From Terana coerulea (lineage: Eukaryota > Basidiomycota > Agaricomycetes > Polyporales > Phanerochaetaceae), in the NCBI GenBank assembly GCA_024811115.1, contig JAKOGH010000639.1, forward strand, positions 1-64,000: a DNA stretch of 64,000 nt. The letters run 5' to 3'. The translations under genes were made by a program, and so were the position numbers. Each line of letters begins with the position of its first letter. Within the stretch, counting starts at the first letter, position 1. Below the pieces are notes generated by a model that saw only the letters and a list, made by a program, of their open reading frames with translations, did not search any database and was not told the DNA's origin. Shown in pieces: positions 48,612 to 60,672 of this stretch.

Positions 48612-50148
48612 TTAGGAAACCTTTGTCAGATCAAACGCAACGCTTACCGGAGCCTCGCGAGAAGGGGGCAGGACGACGGGGCGAACGTAGTTCTCCCTAA
48701 AGCGGCATGCGCCAATGAATTGGTGAGAGCGCAGAGAAGGAGGGAGCGGGAGCAGACATACGCGGAGCGGTACCGTCTCAGGTACAGAATCGCGTTGTCC
48801 TCGATTTCGGTTGGCTGGACGCCAACCTTGTCCCAGTCGCCCGGAACCTCCGTGTCGTTAATGTAACGGCGCTCGACCTCGTCGGGGCTCAACGCCGGCC
48901 ACCAGATGTTCTGCGCAAGCTTGGAGAGGGCCAGAGCGACCGCCTTCGGGACGGTGGGCGCACGAGTGGGTGGGTTGTACGTCACGGACGAGACGAGCGC
49001 GAGCAGGTACTCGTAGGTGAGGGTGGATGGCCCTGGGAGGTTGAGCGTCTCAGGAAGGGAAGGCACGTCCAGGATGTTAGACATGGCCTGCGCGACATCC
49101 ATGACCTAAGGGTGTGCGTAAGCATCCAATACAAGCACTGTTTATAACACCGCGAACACACATGTACCGGGCGAACTTTCGTATTCATGCCGTTGAGCTT
49201 CCACCAGATCGGCCAGACTAGCAATCGATTCAGTTATGACGGCTGCGTAGTGTGGTGACCGCCGCGGAAACTTACTAGCCATGTTGTTGAGGAGCCTGTC
49301 CTCGTAGCCGTACATTGTCGACGGTCGCACGATGGTCGCGGTGGGGAAAGCGGCCTTAACCTTCTCCTCACCTTCCGCTTTCGACTTGTAGAAGGATGAG
49401 CGGGACTCAAGCGCAGCATTCAGGTGGGAGACGTGAATCAGACGCGCCACGCCTGCTTGCGCAGCGATCTTGGCGATGCGTTCCGCACCCTCAGCATGTA
49501 CGGCATTGTAAGTGAAGTTCCTGCACGCGAAACGGGGTCGGGTAAGCAGCCAGGATTGATGGCATAGTAGGGTCTACGCACTTGGTTTCATATTCACGGC
49601 CGACAAGGTTGTAGACGGTATCCGAGTGCCTTAAACATTCTTCAATTTGGTCCGGTCGACGGAGGTCCCATTCCTAAAACACAGGTCAATCTCGCATGGT
49701 CGAAGTGAACCAGAGGGTAAAGCGCACCATGGGTACGATCTGGCCCAAATCACCCATGACCTTCAGATGCCTCTTGTCATCTTCCTCGCGGTATGGAACA
49801 ATCACTTGAGTGCCGGCCTTGGCTATGAGACCAGTGTAAGTCGGCTTGCACGGCTATACTCGCGTTCAATCCGCACCGAGCTTTGCTACCAAGTACCGTC
49901 CGAGAAAGCTGGTGCACCCAAACACAGTGACAACATGACCAGTGTTGGCACTTCGACCGGGCGGGCCGTATGAAATGACAGGTTTATTAGGGAGAGAGAG
50001 CAGGTCGTGTATGGCGCGCTGTTGGGTCCGTCGAGATCCGACAAAATGCGAGAGGTCAGTAGATGGCATTCCAAAAGCATAGTCTGCACACCTTTTGAGA
50101 GGCAGCAGCCCTTGGCAAGCGCACGCGATGCGCCGCGGCGACCAACAT
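48612..50148 (-). CDS. NDUFA9: NADH:ubiquinone oxidoreductase 39-40 kDa subunit (NDUFA9)
   Basis: Accessory complex I subunit, an atypical short-chain dehydrogenase in the mitochondrial matrix arm. The presequence MLVAAAHRVRLPRAAASQKR is followed by PVISYGPPGRSANTGHVVTV and the Rossmann motif FGCTSFLGRYLVAKL. Further exons give KAGTQVIVPYREEDDKRHLK, GDLGQIVPM, WDLRRPDQIEECLRHSDTVY, NLVGREYETK, NFTYNAVHAEGAERIAKIAA, ARLIHVSHLNA and ATIVRPSTMYGYEDRLLNN. The C-terminal part is LNLPGPSTLTYEYLLALVSS and DVERR/DWDKVGVQPTEIED, then RRYRSAENYVRPVVLPPSRE and FDLTKVS. At least seven exons. The last splice (GTATGT...TTTAG) is in phase. The exact end depends on whether the GTAAGC near 48650 is a donor. 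Divergent from the DUF2462 gene. Confidence 0.9.
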
Positions 50149-50299
50149 GCTGGGAACGATGAGGAGAACGTTGAGCAAGCCGTGCTCGTTGGTCGACCGC
50201 GCCGACCACCGGGAGATTCCGAGTGTGAGACGCCCACTTTTGCCTCCAATTACACTCAGTTCTTTACATCCATCTCCGTAACTTCATACACCCCTCACG
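50149..50299. promoter_or_regulatory. Shared NDUFA9/DUF2462 divergent promoter
   Basis: 151 bp between opposite start codons, with no TATA box seen. Assigned from geometry. Confidence 0.4.
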
Positions 50300-50701
50300 A
50301 TGGTACAGGGCGCACCGAAAGGTCTCCAGAAAAAGAAGAGCGGGGGTGCGAGGCATGCAGCGAAAGCTGCGGCCTCGACGAAGAAAGGACAGCGCCATAT
50401 TGCGCCCAAAAGGCGGCTCTGCTGAAGACCGCCACTTTGCACAAAAGTACGTCCGCTGGCGGAGCCAGCTTGGAAATACGCTAACGCAGTATGACAGGAG
50501 CTCAGTGCTAAGATCAGCAGGAGTATAGAGCAGCATGCTGCGACCGCTGCATCGTCTGGAAAGCTCACGATCATGAAGAACGTCGCCATGGAAGGGTACG
50601 TGCGGCCAGGACGTCTTTGATTCCGCCGGAGTCCTTACGCTTTCGTGCATAGCATATCTGAGAAGGAAAAAGAGAAAGCAAGGGGCAAGAAGGCTACCTG
50701 A
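50300..50701 (+). CDS. Small basic DUF2462 (UPF0390-type) protein, frame breaks
   Basis: About 95 residues. Exons 50300-50446, 50498-50595 and 50653-50701. It begins MVQGAPKGLQKKKSGGARHA, continues AKAAASTKKGQRHIAPKK and AALLKTATLHK, then exon 2 ELSAKISRSIEQHAATAASS and GKLTIMKNVAMEG, and exon 3 ISEKEKEKARGKKAT. This matches the DUF2462/UPF0390 family (related to the Leydig cell tumour 10 kDa protein), small basic, probably nucleolar proteins of unclear role. As printed, AAAA at 50408-50411 is one base short (a false TGA follows), and the A-run before the donor (50443-50446) is one base out of phase with exon 2. Confidence 0.8.
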
Positions 50702-51423
50702 CAAAGCGATACCCAGTTTGCTATACACCCACCGCATTCTAGACTACTCGCAACGCTACACGCCTGGAAGCGAGATTTCTTCCATCTGGGACAGCCGGCC
50801 CTTCCTAGATGTATTCAATACATCGGCAAAACAGGAGCAGGGGAGACAATCTGTATTCTCCGGTGTGGGCGAGACTCACCAACATCGTCGACTTACGTGC
50901 TCCAACGAGCTACTCAGAGATCGGGATGGGTTCCAGGATAGCAGCCATTGGGGAAGGCTTTCGGGGTGAGACACGAACATGCGTGTAATGCAAGGTATTT
51001 GTACGACATTGTGCAACAGGTGATGACGGGAGTACATGGCGACCAGGGGATATGTATCATGGTGGGCTCCAATGCGGTTACAAGGAATATAATGCGCTCT
51101 AATTTATTCGAACTGTGATGCATGCTGAAGTGAGAAAATGCAGAGTGATGCTACCGACATTGCAGAGATATATGCTTGCGAGAATGAAGAAATGCATGAT
51201 GCTGATGGATGTCCGTGCGTGCTTGAGAATGAATACGTGCCCCTGGCCGGAGTAAGCCAAAGGGCGATGCATGGGAGGAGTGACGATGACCGAACTCAGG
51301 AAGGGGAAGGGGAGAGTTGCTGGCGAGTTGCTGGCATGGATGGGAATGGCGATTCTTTGTACAAGGGTGGATCCAGCGGCGGGAAAGGAGAACCAAGAGG
51401 CTTGTGGAGGTGCGAATAACGAG
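50702..51423. other. Convergent intergenic region
   Basis: About 0.7 kb; short frames only, no gene recognised. Confidence 0.45.
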
Positions 51424-53274
51424 CTAAACGTATTGTTCGTTGTGCTGGTATTTCGCGATCTGCCTGGTCAACTCGGTTAGCATCGTAGCCTGGTCGAACG
51501 TTATCCCGCCCTGCTGCCTGAAATCCTTGTTATATTCAATGAAGTTTTTAACCACCCCGATTGCTTCCATCGCCTGTGCAGAGCTGTAACCGGAGTCGTG
51601 GTGCTGTTGACTGTATGATGTAGATGTTACCGAATCGACCGTGTGAGAGGGGTCGGCAGCCAAGGCCGTATCGCCCCGCGTATTAGGGGAAATCGCTCCG
51701 CTGGCCAGGTCGCGTATCGTCCTGCCAGTCGTGGTCGTCATACTGGGGAAGGGGTGTGGGCGCAGTCTGGTGCTTGTAGGCGGTGCGGTAATCCTCGTTC
51801 AGCCCGGACGCAGCTGGATTTTGTGCCGCCGTATCGGCATTATACGGTATGTCTTCTCTGGAGAGGTGCGGCTCCGGATGACTGCCACTCGTAATCTGCT
51901 CCGAATGGCTGTGGCTTGGGGTCTCTACATGCACCAGCCCCTCTCCGACGTTGGGGGGCTTGGAGGTAGCCGAGACGGACATCCTACTTGTGCCCTTCCC
52001 GTGATAGAGACCTCTTCGAATGCCTACGCGAGCTTTGAAGTTCTCCACCCAACCAGGACTAGCCTTGAACCTTTGGCTCAACCAGGGGAAGTCTCCCGCG
52101 ATCCTGAGGGCCCTTTCTCGCAGCATCGCATCCGTAAAGAGCGTCCCCGGTTTCTGTTCCTTGACCCAGGCCGTCATTGGCTCTTCGACTTCAAGGTACT
52201 TGGGCTGCCTGCGGAAAGAGCTCTTGTGAGAGGTTGTGGAACGGCGTGATCTCAAATCCATACCTATCCTTAGCTACCCAATGCTCCATATTATCTGAGA
52301 CGTTCAACCACCGAGCCTTTTCCTTGAGAATCTTACTGACTGTGCTGCGCTCGATTTCGAAGATGTTCCCAATGTCCTCCTGTCGATAATTCGGATTATC
52401 CGAAGCGAATTCACAGATCTTCTTCTTGTCACCGTCGTAAAGACGCTGCTTCTTCCCGTTTCTCTGTCGGCCCACGTTTACTGTCATGGTGCTCGCGAGT
52501 GTACGGGGAATCACTGACGGGTGGTCGACGGCAACAGATGCTGCACTGCTTGTTGGGGACACCGACCGGGGGACAGATCCAGATGCCGAGCTAGTACCCG
52601 CACGAGCGTAGGGTGAAATGGAGTAAGGGGAATAACGTTCGGACCTTCCGGTCGATTCTGCATATCTTGACGACGGATGTTCCGCTTCCTCCAGCTGGCG
52701 GTAGCGTCGTGGCATATCCTCGCGATAATAGCTCTGTGCGTGGTTGAGACCATGCTCGCTCACAGACTGATGTTGCTCATATGAGTCAGCTAGTAGCACT
52801 CACAGGAACCAAGCGTACTCACCGCATAACCCTCATCAGAGTTCATACGCCCTTGCCGCGCAGAAGAACCATATCCAGTGCGGGTGCTTGAGATGTTCGA
52901 TGGGCCGCCTTGTGCACCGTCCATGTAACTCTCTGCAGTGTCCTGTGGTAGTCGTGTTGTATCATCAGTAGACTGCACGTGTATGGCTGAAGTTGATGGG
53001 ATTGACTTGCCTGGTCCGCGGCGACAGACGCTTCAGACTCGTACCCACGGTCATGGAAGCGGTTCGTCGACGGGTATCCCGACGACGACTGCACCTCTGA
53101 CGTCGTCGGCACCGTCCACTGGTGGTCAGGCCGCCAGGCCATGGCGCGGGAGGCGAAAGCGATGCCCGTAGAGCCACTCGAAAGCGACGGATGAGTCTCG
53201 GTAGTTGGGTGATGATACACATGGCCCGCACTCAGCGGCAGCTGCCTGAGGTATCTTGTTCGTTCTAGGTCCAT
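51424..53274 (-). CDS. CENP-B-type HTH DNA-binding protein without transposase core
   Basis: About 550 residues. It starts MDLERTRYLRQLPLSAG; the in-frame GTG further upstream is not used. The N-terminal third is disordered. Then comes a pogo/CENP-B N-terminal HTH: GKKQRLYDGDKKKICEFASD, NPNYRQEDIGNIFEIERSTV and SKILKEKARWLN. After an in-phase intron comes a second HTH (Tc5/CENPB type): YLEVEEPMTAWVKEQKPGTL, ERALRIAGDFPWLSQRFKAS and PGWVENFKARVGIRRGLYHG. No DDE catalytic domain follows; the tail is disordered, with AMEAIGVVKNFIEYNKDF near the end. The gene looks like a domesticated transposase DNA-binding region acting as a regulator. Intron 52973-53010 needs a GC donor. The frame changes once at the G4 run 51745-51748. 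Confidence 0.82.
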
Positions 53275-53868
53275 CTTGGCTTTCACGCTAACGTCATCTG
53301 CTGACTCGTACAGTGGTCTTTTGCTGGCGAGACGATACCCTCGACGTTACAGAGGAGGAGGTGTGTGCCCGGTCGTGAGTGAGCGTGTCCACCTCAGACC
53401 CCCGAGTTGTTTTCAGCGTGGAAGCTTGCATGATCGGTCTGCGATCTGACTTGGTTGACGCACTGCTCATCTCAAGTTCGATTCGGGACTCTCAAAGACG
53501 TAAAGATCTTGCCACACTTTACTAGCGTGTTTACTATGTGGAAACATTTTTCTGCAAAAGGTCAAGCAAGTTAGACGATTTGTTTCGAACAAGGCCTTGC
53601 GGTGGGGATGTCGATCCAGATGCCAGATGTTATGCAATCCGCGGTATGGCTATGCATGGCAAAATGGCGGAAAGCCTTCTTGCGCGGTATAACCTATAAT
53701 AATAAATAACGGTTGCGAGTACAGAGTGCGCCACTTGATACAAAAAAGTACAATTCAGTATTGTACACGACACTTGCTGAGTCCTTACAATTGAGTAGCA
53801 AAGCGCAGAAAACAAAAAGAAGGAGCGACGAGGGGAATACATGCACCAGTCATCGGCTTGACCTAAAT
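53275..53868. other. Intergenic, no gene recognised
   Basis: About 0.6 kb between the HTH gene start and the CAF1 stop. AT-rich near 53480-53760, no gene. Confidence 0.45.
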
Positions 53869-55207
53869 TTACCGCCCTCCTCCCACCATGGTGGCCCTCA
53901 TGTACGGCCCATTCGCCATCGGTCCATACGGTGAAGTTGGTAGTGTTGCAGGCATAGCGCCTGCCATGGCCGGAGTGGTGAGCGCAGTCATACCCATCGC
54001 CATCTGCACCTGTGCTGCATTCGACTGACTCTGCTGATCGCGCGCAGAGCCCCGGTCTTCTCGTTCGGCAATGGTAGCTGCGCTCCCGCGAACGGTCTCC
54101 TGTGATGCCGTTGGGTACTGTAAACGTTTGTCCGAGGCCATAAAGTTTGCCATTGTACTCGACATCATCAATGGTATCGTTGAAGTAGAGTTCGCGCATC
54201 TTGAAGAAAGTGTTGGAGGTAAGGAGAGAGTCGGACCCCGCTTGATGTGAAGGCCCTATTCGCATGACCTGCAGAAACCAAGTCCAGTCAGCTATCTCGA
54301 AACCGAGTCGTTCCACATACCCCCAGATCGTCCGCAACATCTTGCAAGCCACCCTTCAAGACTTTGCATGCCCGCATCATGAACTTGATGTCATAAGTGG
54401 TAGGGAACCAGTTCCGTAGTTTATCGAAGAAAAGCTCTTCACTCATCGGTAATGATTCGGCTGTGAGAAGCTTGACGAAGTATCCGAAATCATAGCCACT
54501 AGAAACAAGTAGTCAGGATGCTTGTGGCGTTCTCTGGACGAAAGAGAACGCTGAATGTGGTCGGTGTAGGAAATCTGCACGAGCGTTGTGGTGGATGGTT
54601 GAAGGTTTGAACTGAGGGACAAGCGGCACTTCCACTCCGCACCGCGTACTCACCTATGGAATGATATCCACTTTGTGTCCTCCGTAAGAACCAGCCCCGA
54701 CGTTATCATCAGCTCCTGCGAAATCATTCGGCTCAATTCCCATCTCCTCATGCCGTTGCAGGTCAATTCCAGACTTCTGCAGGAGGTCGATAGAGTCTGG
54801 AGAATACATGTCTTCACTAGCCTGGGGTCAGCGTAACTCACCGAGTAACTGGCAGAACCACCTACTTCACGCTGAAGTGAAAGTTGAACTGCCAAGTTGA
54901 GACATCTTGAGGCGTGTTTCCATCCTCGTCCGCGAGCGTGATGCCGACTTGTATGATCTTGAGCAGGTCGACGTTACACCGCATCGTCTGGTAATGGTAG
55001 TCGGAAGATGTCTTGAAGGAGCCAATAGGCCGCGCGACGACACCAGGAAACTCGGTATCCTGTCGGTAGCATGAGTGACTAGCGTTCTCTAGACGGCGTA
55101 AGAAGAACAGAGACCATTGCAACGTAGGGGTATTTGTCAATGAGATCTCGTATATTCCGCATTTCAGCCTCTAGCTGAGGAGCCCAAACCTCCCGTATTC
55201 GAGACAT
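53869..55207 (-). CDS. POP2: CCR4-NOT deadenylase subunit Caf1/Pop2, two frame breaks
   Basis: DEDD-family 3'-5' poly(A) exonuclease of the CCR4-NOT complex. It starts [30 protein letters not shown], then exon 2 [20 protein letters not shown] (catalytic Asp and Glu), [20 protein letters not shown], and later [12 protein letters not shown] (Asp), LQDVADDLG, and [20 protein letters not shown] (His and Asp of the DEDDh set), then [20 protein letters not shown] and [10 protein letters not shown] Gln/Met/Pro-rich tail ends TMVGGGR. Two frame breaks, each a CAGGAG on the coding strand where one base seems extra, lie near 54714 (between NDFA and [10 protein letters not shown]) and near 54099 (after NGIT). 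The catalytic core is otherwise complete. Confidence 0.93.
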
Positions 55208-57594
55208 GCTTGGAGGCGTTGGGTGCCGTAAACGATCCAGAGTGGGATGCTTGAAACTAACAAATGCGGAGGTGAGGTCGAGGTCGACGAGTGAGACAAG
55301 GTGCGAATGGGCGTCAAAGGTGGTTCATGTGCGCCTAACTGTGCTTGCCGATGGTCCGAGGCGCTTCCCCTGCGCCTCCCCGACGACTCCTTTTCGGGTA
55401 GAACCATAATTGGCTACCTTCTTCCACCACTTCTGGCCGCCTCTGTACTCGACAAACGGCGATTCATCACACATCAGGCTGGCTTTAGTAACTGCCATTT
55501 TGCTCTTATGGCATATAACACGCAAACGGTATTACGAACAAGGTGTCACCAATTTGCCCGGCGGGCTGCTAAGTAGAGACTGACGGCGAAAGCCCTCAAG
55601 TTGCTTGGCATGCTTATCTGGAGCTGAAGCTTGAAGCTTGGAGGCCAAATACTTATGCAATAGTTAAATTAACCGATCACCATAGGTCATACTGGCCAAG
55701 CTTGAACTCGTAAAAGCGTAAACTGTCTCCTTCAAGCTCTCGAACAACCCATGACACACCAGCTCAGGACCACATCATATTTTGGCTCGCCGCTCACTGA
55801 CCCACGTTCTTTCAGGACGTCTAAGGAGGCTCTAGGCCTTGGTTCCCGCTTGCAATGGCATGTCTAAGAACTCCTCAAGGTGCGATCTTTGTCAGCTCTC
55901 TTTGATGACGACACTCACAATACGTACCTTAGTGCGACAGCTAGGCGTACTGCGCTGCACAATATCTCCTTCCGGGGAAATGTGCGGTAAAAATAGTCGC
56001 TGGCCGAGCTATCAGCACTGCAGCCAAGCGTGGATGTTAGTGGCCCGTTGCTTGCAGTAAATTGTGAGCCTGTGGGTTGTGAGACCGCTGTCGCAGTCAT
56101 CCATCGCAACGGTACCCCCTTCACCCCAAGCGCACTCGCAAGGGCATGATCGACTGTTCCGTTGCGTATGAGTGATGCTTCAGCGGGTTCACAACCAGAC
56201 GCGCCGCTTAACCGCAAGTCAGTGGGCTGTATCCGGGTGGACGGAGCTCGCTGGGTCCGTTACAGCAGAGCTGAAAAGTAACCCGTCCGCTGCACCTGTG
56301 GCCGCGACTGTGGATTGTCGCGAGTTGGTTGCTTCCAGAATTACACTGATACCTGGCCCTCTGCCTCTTATATAGGTCCAGGATCCATGCCATTAACTCT
56401 CCGCGGCAATACTTGCGCGGCAAGTCAAATTTTTCGAAGTCCTCGATTCGACATAGAAAGCGGCAAGTCACCGTTGCGGCAGATCACGGTAGGATCGACT
56501 GCAACCCTCGCATGCACATGCTCTAAATGACCGGAGAGCACATTGGAAAAAGGACCGCAAGGGTGCCAACGTTTATGACGGCGCTCCGTGTTCGAAGGGT
56601 CGTCTTGTGGTGAACCACACGCTCCGTTGCTTCCTGAAGCGAACAGCGAGTTTTTTTTTCATACCGACCACCCGAGACAGAACAAAGATCCAGCCGTTTT
56701 ACTTATGGACCAGCGCAGGTTTCCAAGGACGTGCGATCTAAATGCACCGAACGGGTTATAATACTACTACTTATGGAATGGAGGCGGACACGCATGCGCT
56801 GCACGCGTTGCGTGGTTATACACTGTGGCGACCTGTGGCCTGCGGCGAGTATGCTCATGCGGAACCATCGCGTGTCTTTTTCGCCGACAACAATTCCGTG
56901 TACGCGGAACTGATTCGTTGTACGTTCCCGAGTTACGGCCCGTCGCTCAATATATCCTGAATAAGCTTGGTGGCGTTTACGTCCTTGGCGGCGGGAACAC
57001 TGAGGCCGTCGGTCTCAAGAGTGGGCACCACGGGTAGCGTGCGCTGGAGATACTCTGCCTACGTATTCGCCGGTCGGCAAATCTTGAGTTCTACATGTGT
57101 TCTCAATTAATCTGCAACAAGAGCCAGCCGTGACCAACCTCCAGGAATTCCGACCTGCATCAGAGCATAAGCGACTGGGCGTCGGTCTATGATGTAAGAC
57201 AATCTACCACATCGCCATGGGTCGAGACTCGTCTGTACCTCGGATTGTGGGGTGAGAGGGAGAACATGAGTCTCCCGAAGTACCCCATTACGCAGCACAT
57301 CTGTGCGCCACATCTCATTTAGCAGCCACAAGAGATAAGTAACCCGTCCCTGACAGAGCTATCCATGTCGTTTCTCGCAGTAATATGTGAGACGGAGAAC
57401 TCATGTCGTTCTGACGAAGACCGCATGGAAGACTGAGGCGCTCTGCAAGCGGCCTATGATTGGCGACAACATCATGTCATAACTGCCGACGTGATGAATA
57501 CAGATCGACTACCCCCAGTTCACAACCCGCGAGCGTTGGGTAGCATGGCACCATTGCTACTTACGGCACTAGCTCAACCTAGCATCAGAATGTG
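55208..57594. other. Intergenic, no gene recognised
   Basis: About 2.4 kb, the largest quiet stretch in the second half. Short frames near 56.2-56.5 kb (minus) and 56.7-57.0 kb (plus) show no family and no consistent introns. A T10 run lies at 56651-56660. Confidence 0.45.
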
Positions 57595-60500
57595 TCATTT
57601 TAGCTGCTGTCTAACCCTGCGAGCTGGCGCAACGATACGTACGTAGTTGCTTGGGAAGATCCCCTTGCGCCCCGCAGAGTCCAGACCTGAAAGACAACCA
57701 TCTGCATAACCGCGTGTGTAGCATATGACATATACTCACCTTCCCACCAGCCGTCAGCATATTTCAGGCCGCCTGTTGAACCGCCTGTGAGCTCTACCAT
57801 CTGGCCGTCCTGCAACGGCAATTCGTCCGGCCCTTGAGGCTGGTAGTCATATACAGCGCGTACTGCTCAGTGGTACGATAGCTGGTGAGAAGACCAATAC
57901 GCCGAGACATTTCGTGCACGTACCAAATTTCCCAGAACCCTGTTCTCCGTGAAGCCCGCCACGAGGTGTGCTTGCGCTCGCGCGCGTTTCTTCAGCTGAT
58001 TCTACAGGCTCAAGATAGGACGCTGGGACAAGCCCCTTCCCACCGCCATCATCCATGACCTTGACCCACCCAGAGCCGTCATCTTCTTCCACTATCTGGA
58101 CTGTCTCGCCCTCTGGAAATACGGAAACACGAGGCGGCGTCAGCCATTTAAAAAAATTTCCAGGGCTCAGAGTACCGCACCTGTCACAGCCAGTTCGTAT
58201 GGCGAGGTGGGCGTGAAGTCAAAGACCACGCGAGCGGCTGGGTACACTTCCTCCGCGATATGGGAAACCCTGTCAGGCGGAGCGAATGTGGAAGGGGTAG
58301 GCGTGGCAAGCGTCGAAGCTGTGGAAGCTAACCTGCCATGAGTACAATTACGACATCGCGTTAGCACCGAGACTTACCCCGGGAGTCTGATCGTGAAAGA
58401 GTGGAGGAGATTGAAAGTGAAGAGCCGTGTCCGCGCACTCCACCCGACCCAGGACAATCGGCCGGAACCTTTACAGATTGAATTCAGTTCGTCAAAACAG
58501 AGGGCTGTGGTAAATTATTGCTGGCCTTGAGTTCACATTTGGCATGCACCGAGATGCTGCAGCCCTTGCACGTCTTACCCTGTTTGCTTAATCCCCATAT
58601 AGATGACTATAATCGGTTCGTAAGCGAATTGGACGGGCCTTATTCGCAGAGCACTATGAGCTTACCTTGCAGTAGGCACATTGTGTGGGGATAGAGAACG
58701 ACGAACTCTTGAATGTATGGGGCACTGGGCACCTTCGTCGCCTATAGCCGTGCGTCAAAGGTGAGCCTGGCCGCGTCGCAGTACTAGTCTAGAACAGTAC
58801 ATGCCTGCAAGCGCCGCAGAGATGGTCTCAATCTCCGCTAGTAATACGCTTTCGGAGGAGACAAAGAAGGTCAGTTGATGCTGTGCATCGAGGTAGCTCT
58901 GCAGACGACGTCATTCAGTTCACCATCTACGCCGCTAGCGATGGCGTAATGACAGCACGTACATCGGACACCTCGTCCAAATTCCCCAAGGAGCTATTGT
59001 CTGTGTACGTTTGGACATATTTGGACAATTGCTCGGTTTCCTGACCTGGGGCAAGTCAGTTCGGCATGAGCGTTTCACCGAGCCGGAAAGGAGAATCCAT
59101 ACCCTTGGTAGCCGTAATTGCCTGCAGCTCCCCGAGTTTCTGCTTGCACTTCGCCAGCCGATTCTGCAAATACACCTTAGGGGCAGTCTCCACACTCATC
59201 TCCGGCTGACAATAGGGGTCAGAACCCCACTGCGCTGCTTGAGGGGTAACTCACGGTGTCATAAAATGTCGCGCACGGTTCGAAGGCCCAGTCACCCGGA
59301 GCAGAGAACTGACTGATGTTGTGCTCTATGAAGATCTCCTGGTCCTTGGCAGGATCAAGGCGCTGAAAAGCGGACTCGGTCAGTAGCACATGCGATTTGA
59401 GCGTGTCCAGGTGTTGCGTCTCGATGCTTTGTGCTCGTGCGATAATAGTCGCAAATTTTCTGAGAAGCTGCGTCTGGAGTAGCTCTGTAGATAGAGTGTC
59501 AGAGGCAGATGACCTTCATTTTTCGGTCGGAAAGACCATACGGAATTGCTATGCCAAGCACTATGAGCCCACAAATCGTCGCATGAGCCTGGCCAACTTA
59601 CATCCTCAAGGGTTGGCAGATCTTCTCCATAAAACTTGGCCTTCGTCCGATTCGCTACGGCAGTTGCAATAAGATACACGCTAAGAGAGTATTATCAATT
59701 GAGCCAATATGGCGAAAATCAGAGACTTGGACGATACTTTTTGCTGTTGAGCATGTCGACGTGTTGCTGTTCGTACTGCTTCGCCGCACGATCAGCATGC
59801 CTGTCGTCTGCCGCGCGACCCTTACGCGCCAGAGTCAGTATAGATGCCGCGGAAATATGGCTCATTCAGGTACCTGCTTCTGCCGATATGTCTCCACCTC
59901 TGTACACTCGTCGTCATACTGATTGTACACGTCAGTACAAGGCAACGTCTCGCGGGAGCATTTGAGTACCTTCTGCTTCGCCTATGAAAAGCGGCTGTTA
60001 GCAATGCACCACTGTTCCTTTTCAGACCGCTCACTTTCACACGCTCGGAGTACATTTTGTCTCGCTCAGAAAGTAATTTCTGAAAGTATTGCACTTGTCG
60101 CTTCTTGGCGTCTTCATGGCGTTTCTCCGTGGCTTTCAGAGCATCTACCATCTGAGCAGTGAGCGTGTCCGCTAAGTTCACATGATCTTGCGCTGCCTCG
60201 CCCAACGACGAAAGAAGTTGTGAATAGGCCTGCTCTAGGGTGCTTCCGTGCTTGGATTCAGTTACGCTCGTTCGGTGTCAATAAGCCCACATACCTTTGA
60301 TTGATTGAAGCCTCTTGAACTGCTTTGGTGGGATCCGTCCCAAGCACTAACGCCGCAATTTTCCTGCTCTTCTTCTCGGTGGCTTTCTTCGCTAGCAATT
60401 GCAGCTTTGTGGCATATTCGCGTTCGAGGTTGGTGCGGTCTCGGTACAGCTCTCGCACCTAAGAAAAAGTACAAGAATTATGTCAGATGATCAGTACATC

Positions 60501-60672
60501 CCTGTGTATGGCTGGGGCCATTACATCTGCCAGTAGCTCGATTTGGGCATCGGAGAGACTGGAAAGTCTGTCTACTTGATCCTGTGAATACGATGTGTTG
60601 GCGCAAGTTGTATGATAAAACAACGAGATTTCATACCGGTAAGCTTTGTCCGTAACTTGACGCAGTAGTCAT
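57595..60672 (-). CDS. BZZ1: F-BAR, C1 and SH3 protein Bzz1
   Basis: Actin-patch protein that bends membrane and recruits WASP-type activators in endocytosis. Starts MTTASSYGQSLPDQVDRLSS, SDAQIELLADV, then F-BAR: RELYRDRTNLEREYATKLQL, LAKKATEKKSRKIAALVLGT, SLGEAAQDHVNLADTL, VQYFQKLLSERDKMYSERVK, SKYVQTYTDNSSLGNLDE. A C1 domain follows near 58560-58740 (HTFKSSSFSIPTQCAYCK, then WGLSKQGKTCKGC and VHAKCELK). SH3-1 reads ARVVFDFTPTSPYELAV, VEEDDGSGWVKVMDDGGGKG, LVPASYLEPVE. SH3-2 ends DGWWEG-LDSAGRKGIFPSNYV, RIVAPARRVRQQLK. The order F-BAR, C1, SH3, SH3 is that of Bzz1. More than ten short introns make exact exon ends approximate. Confidence 0.85.
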
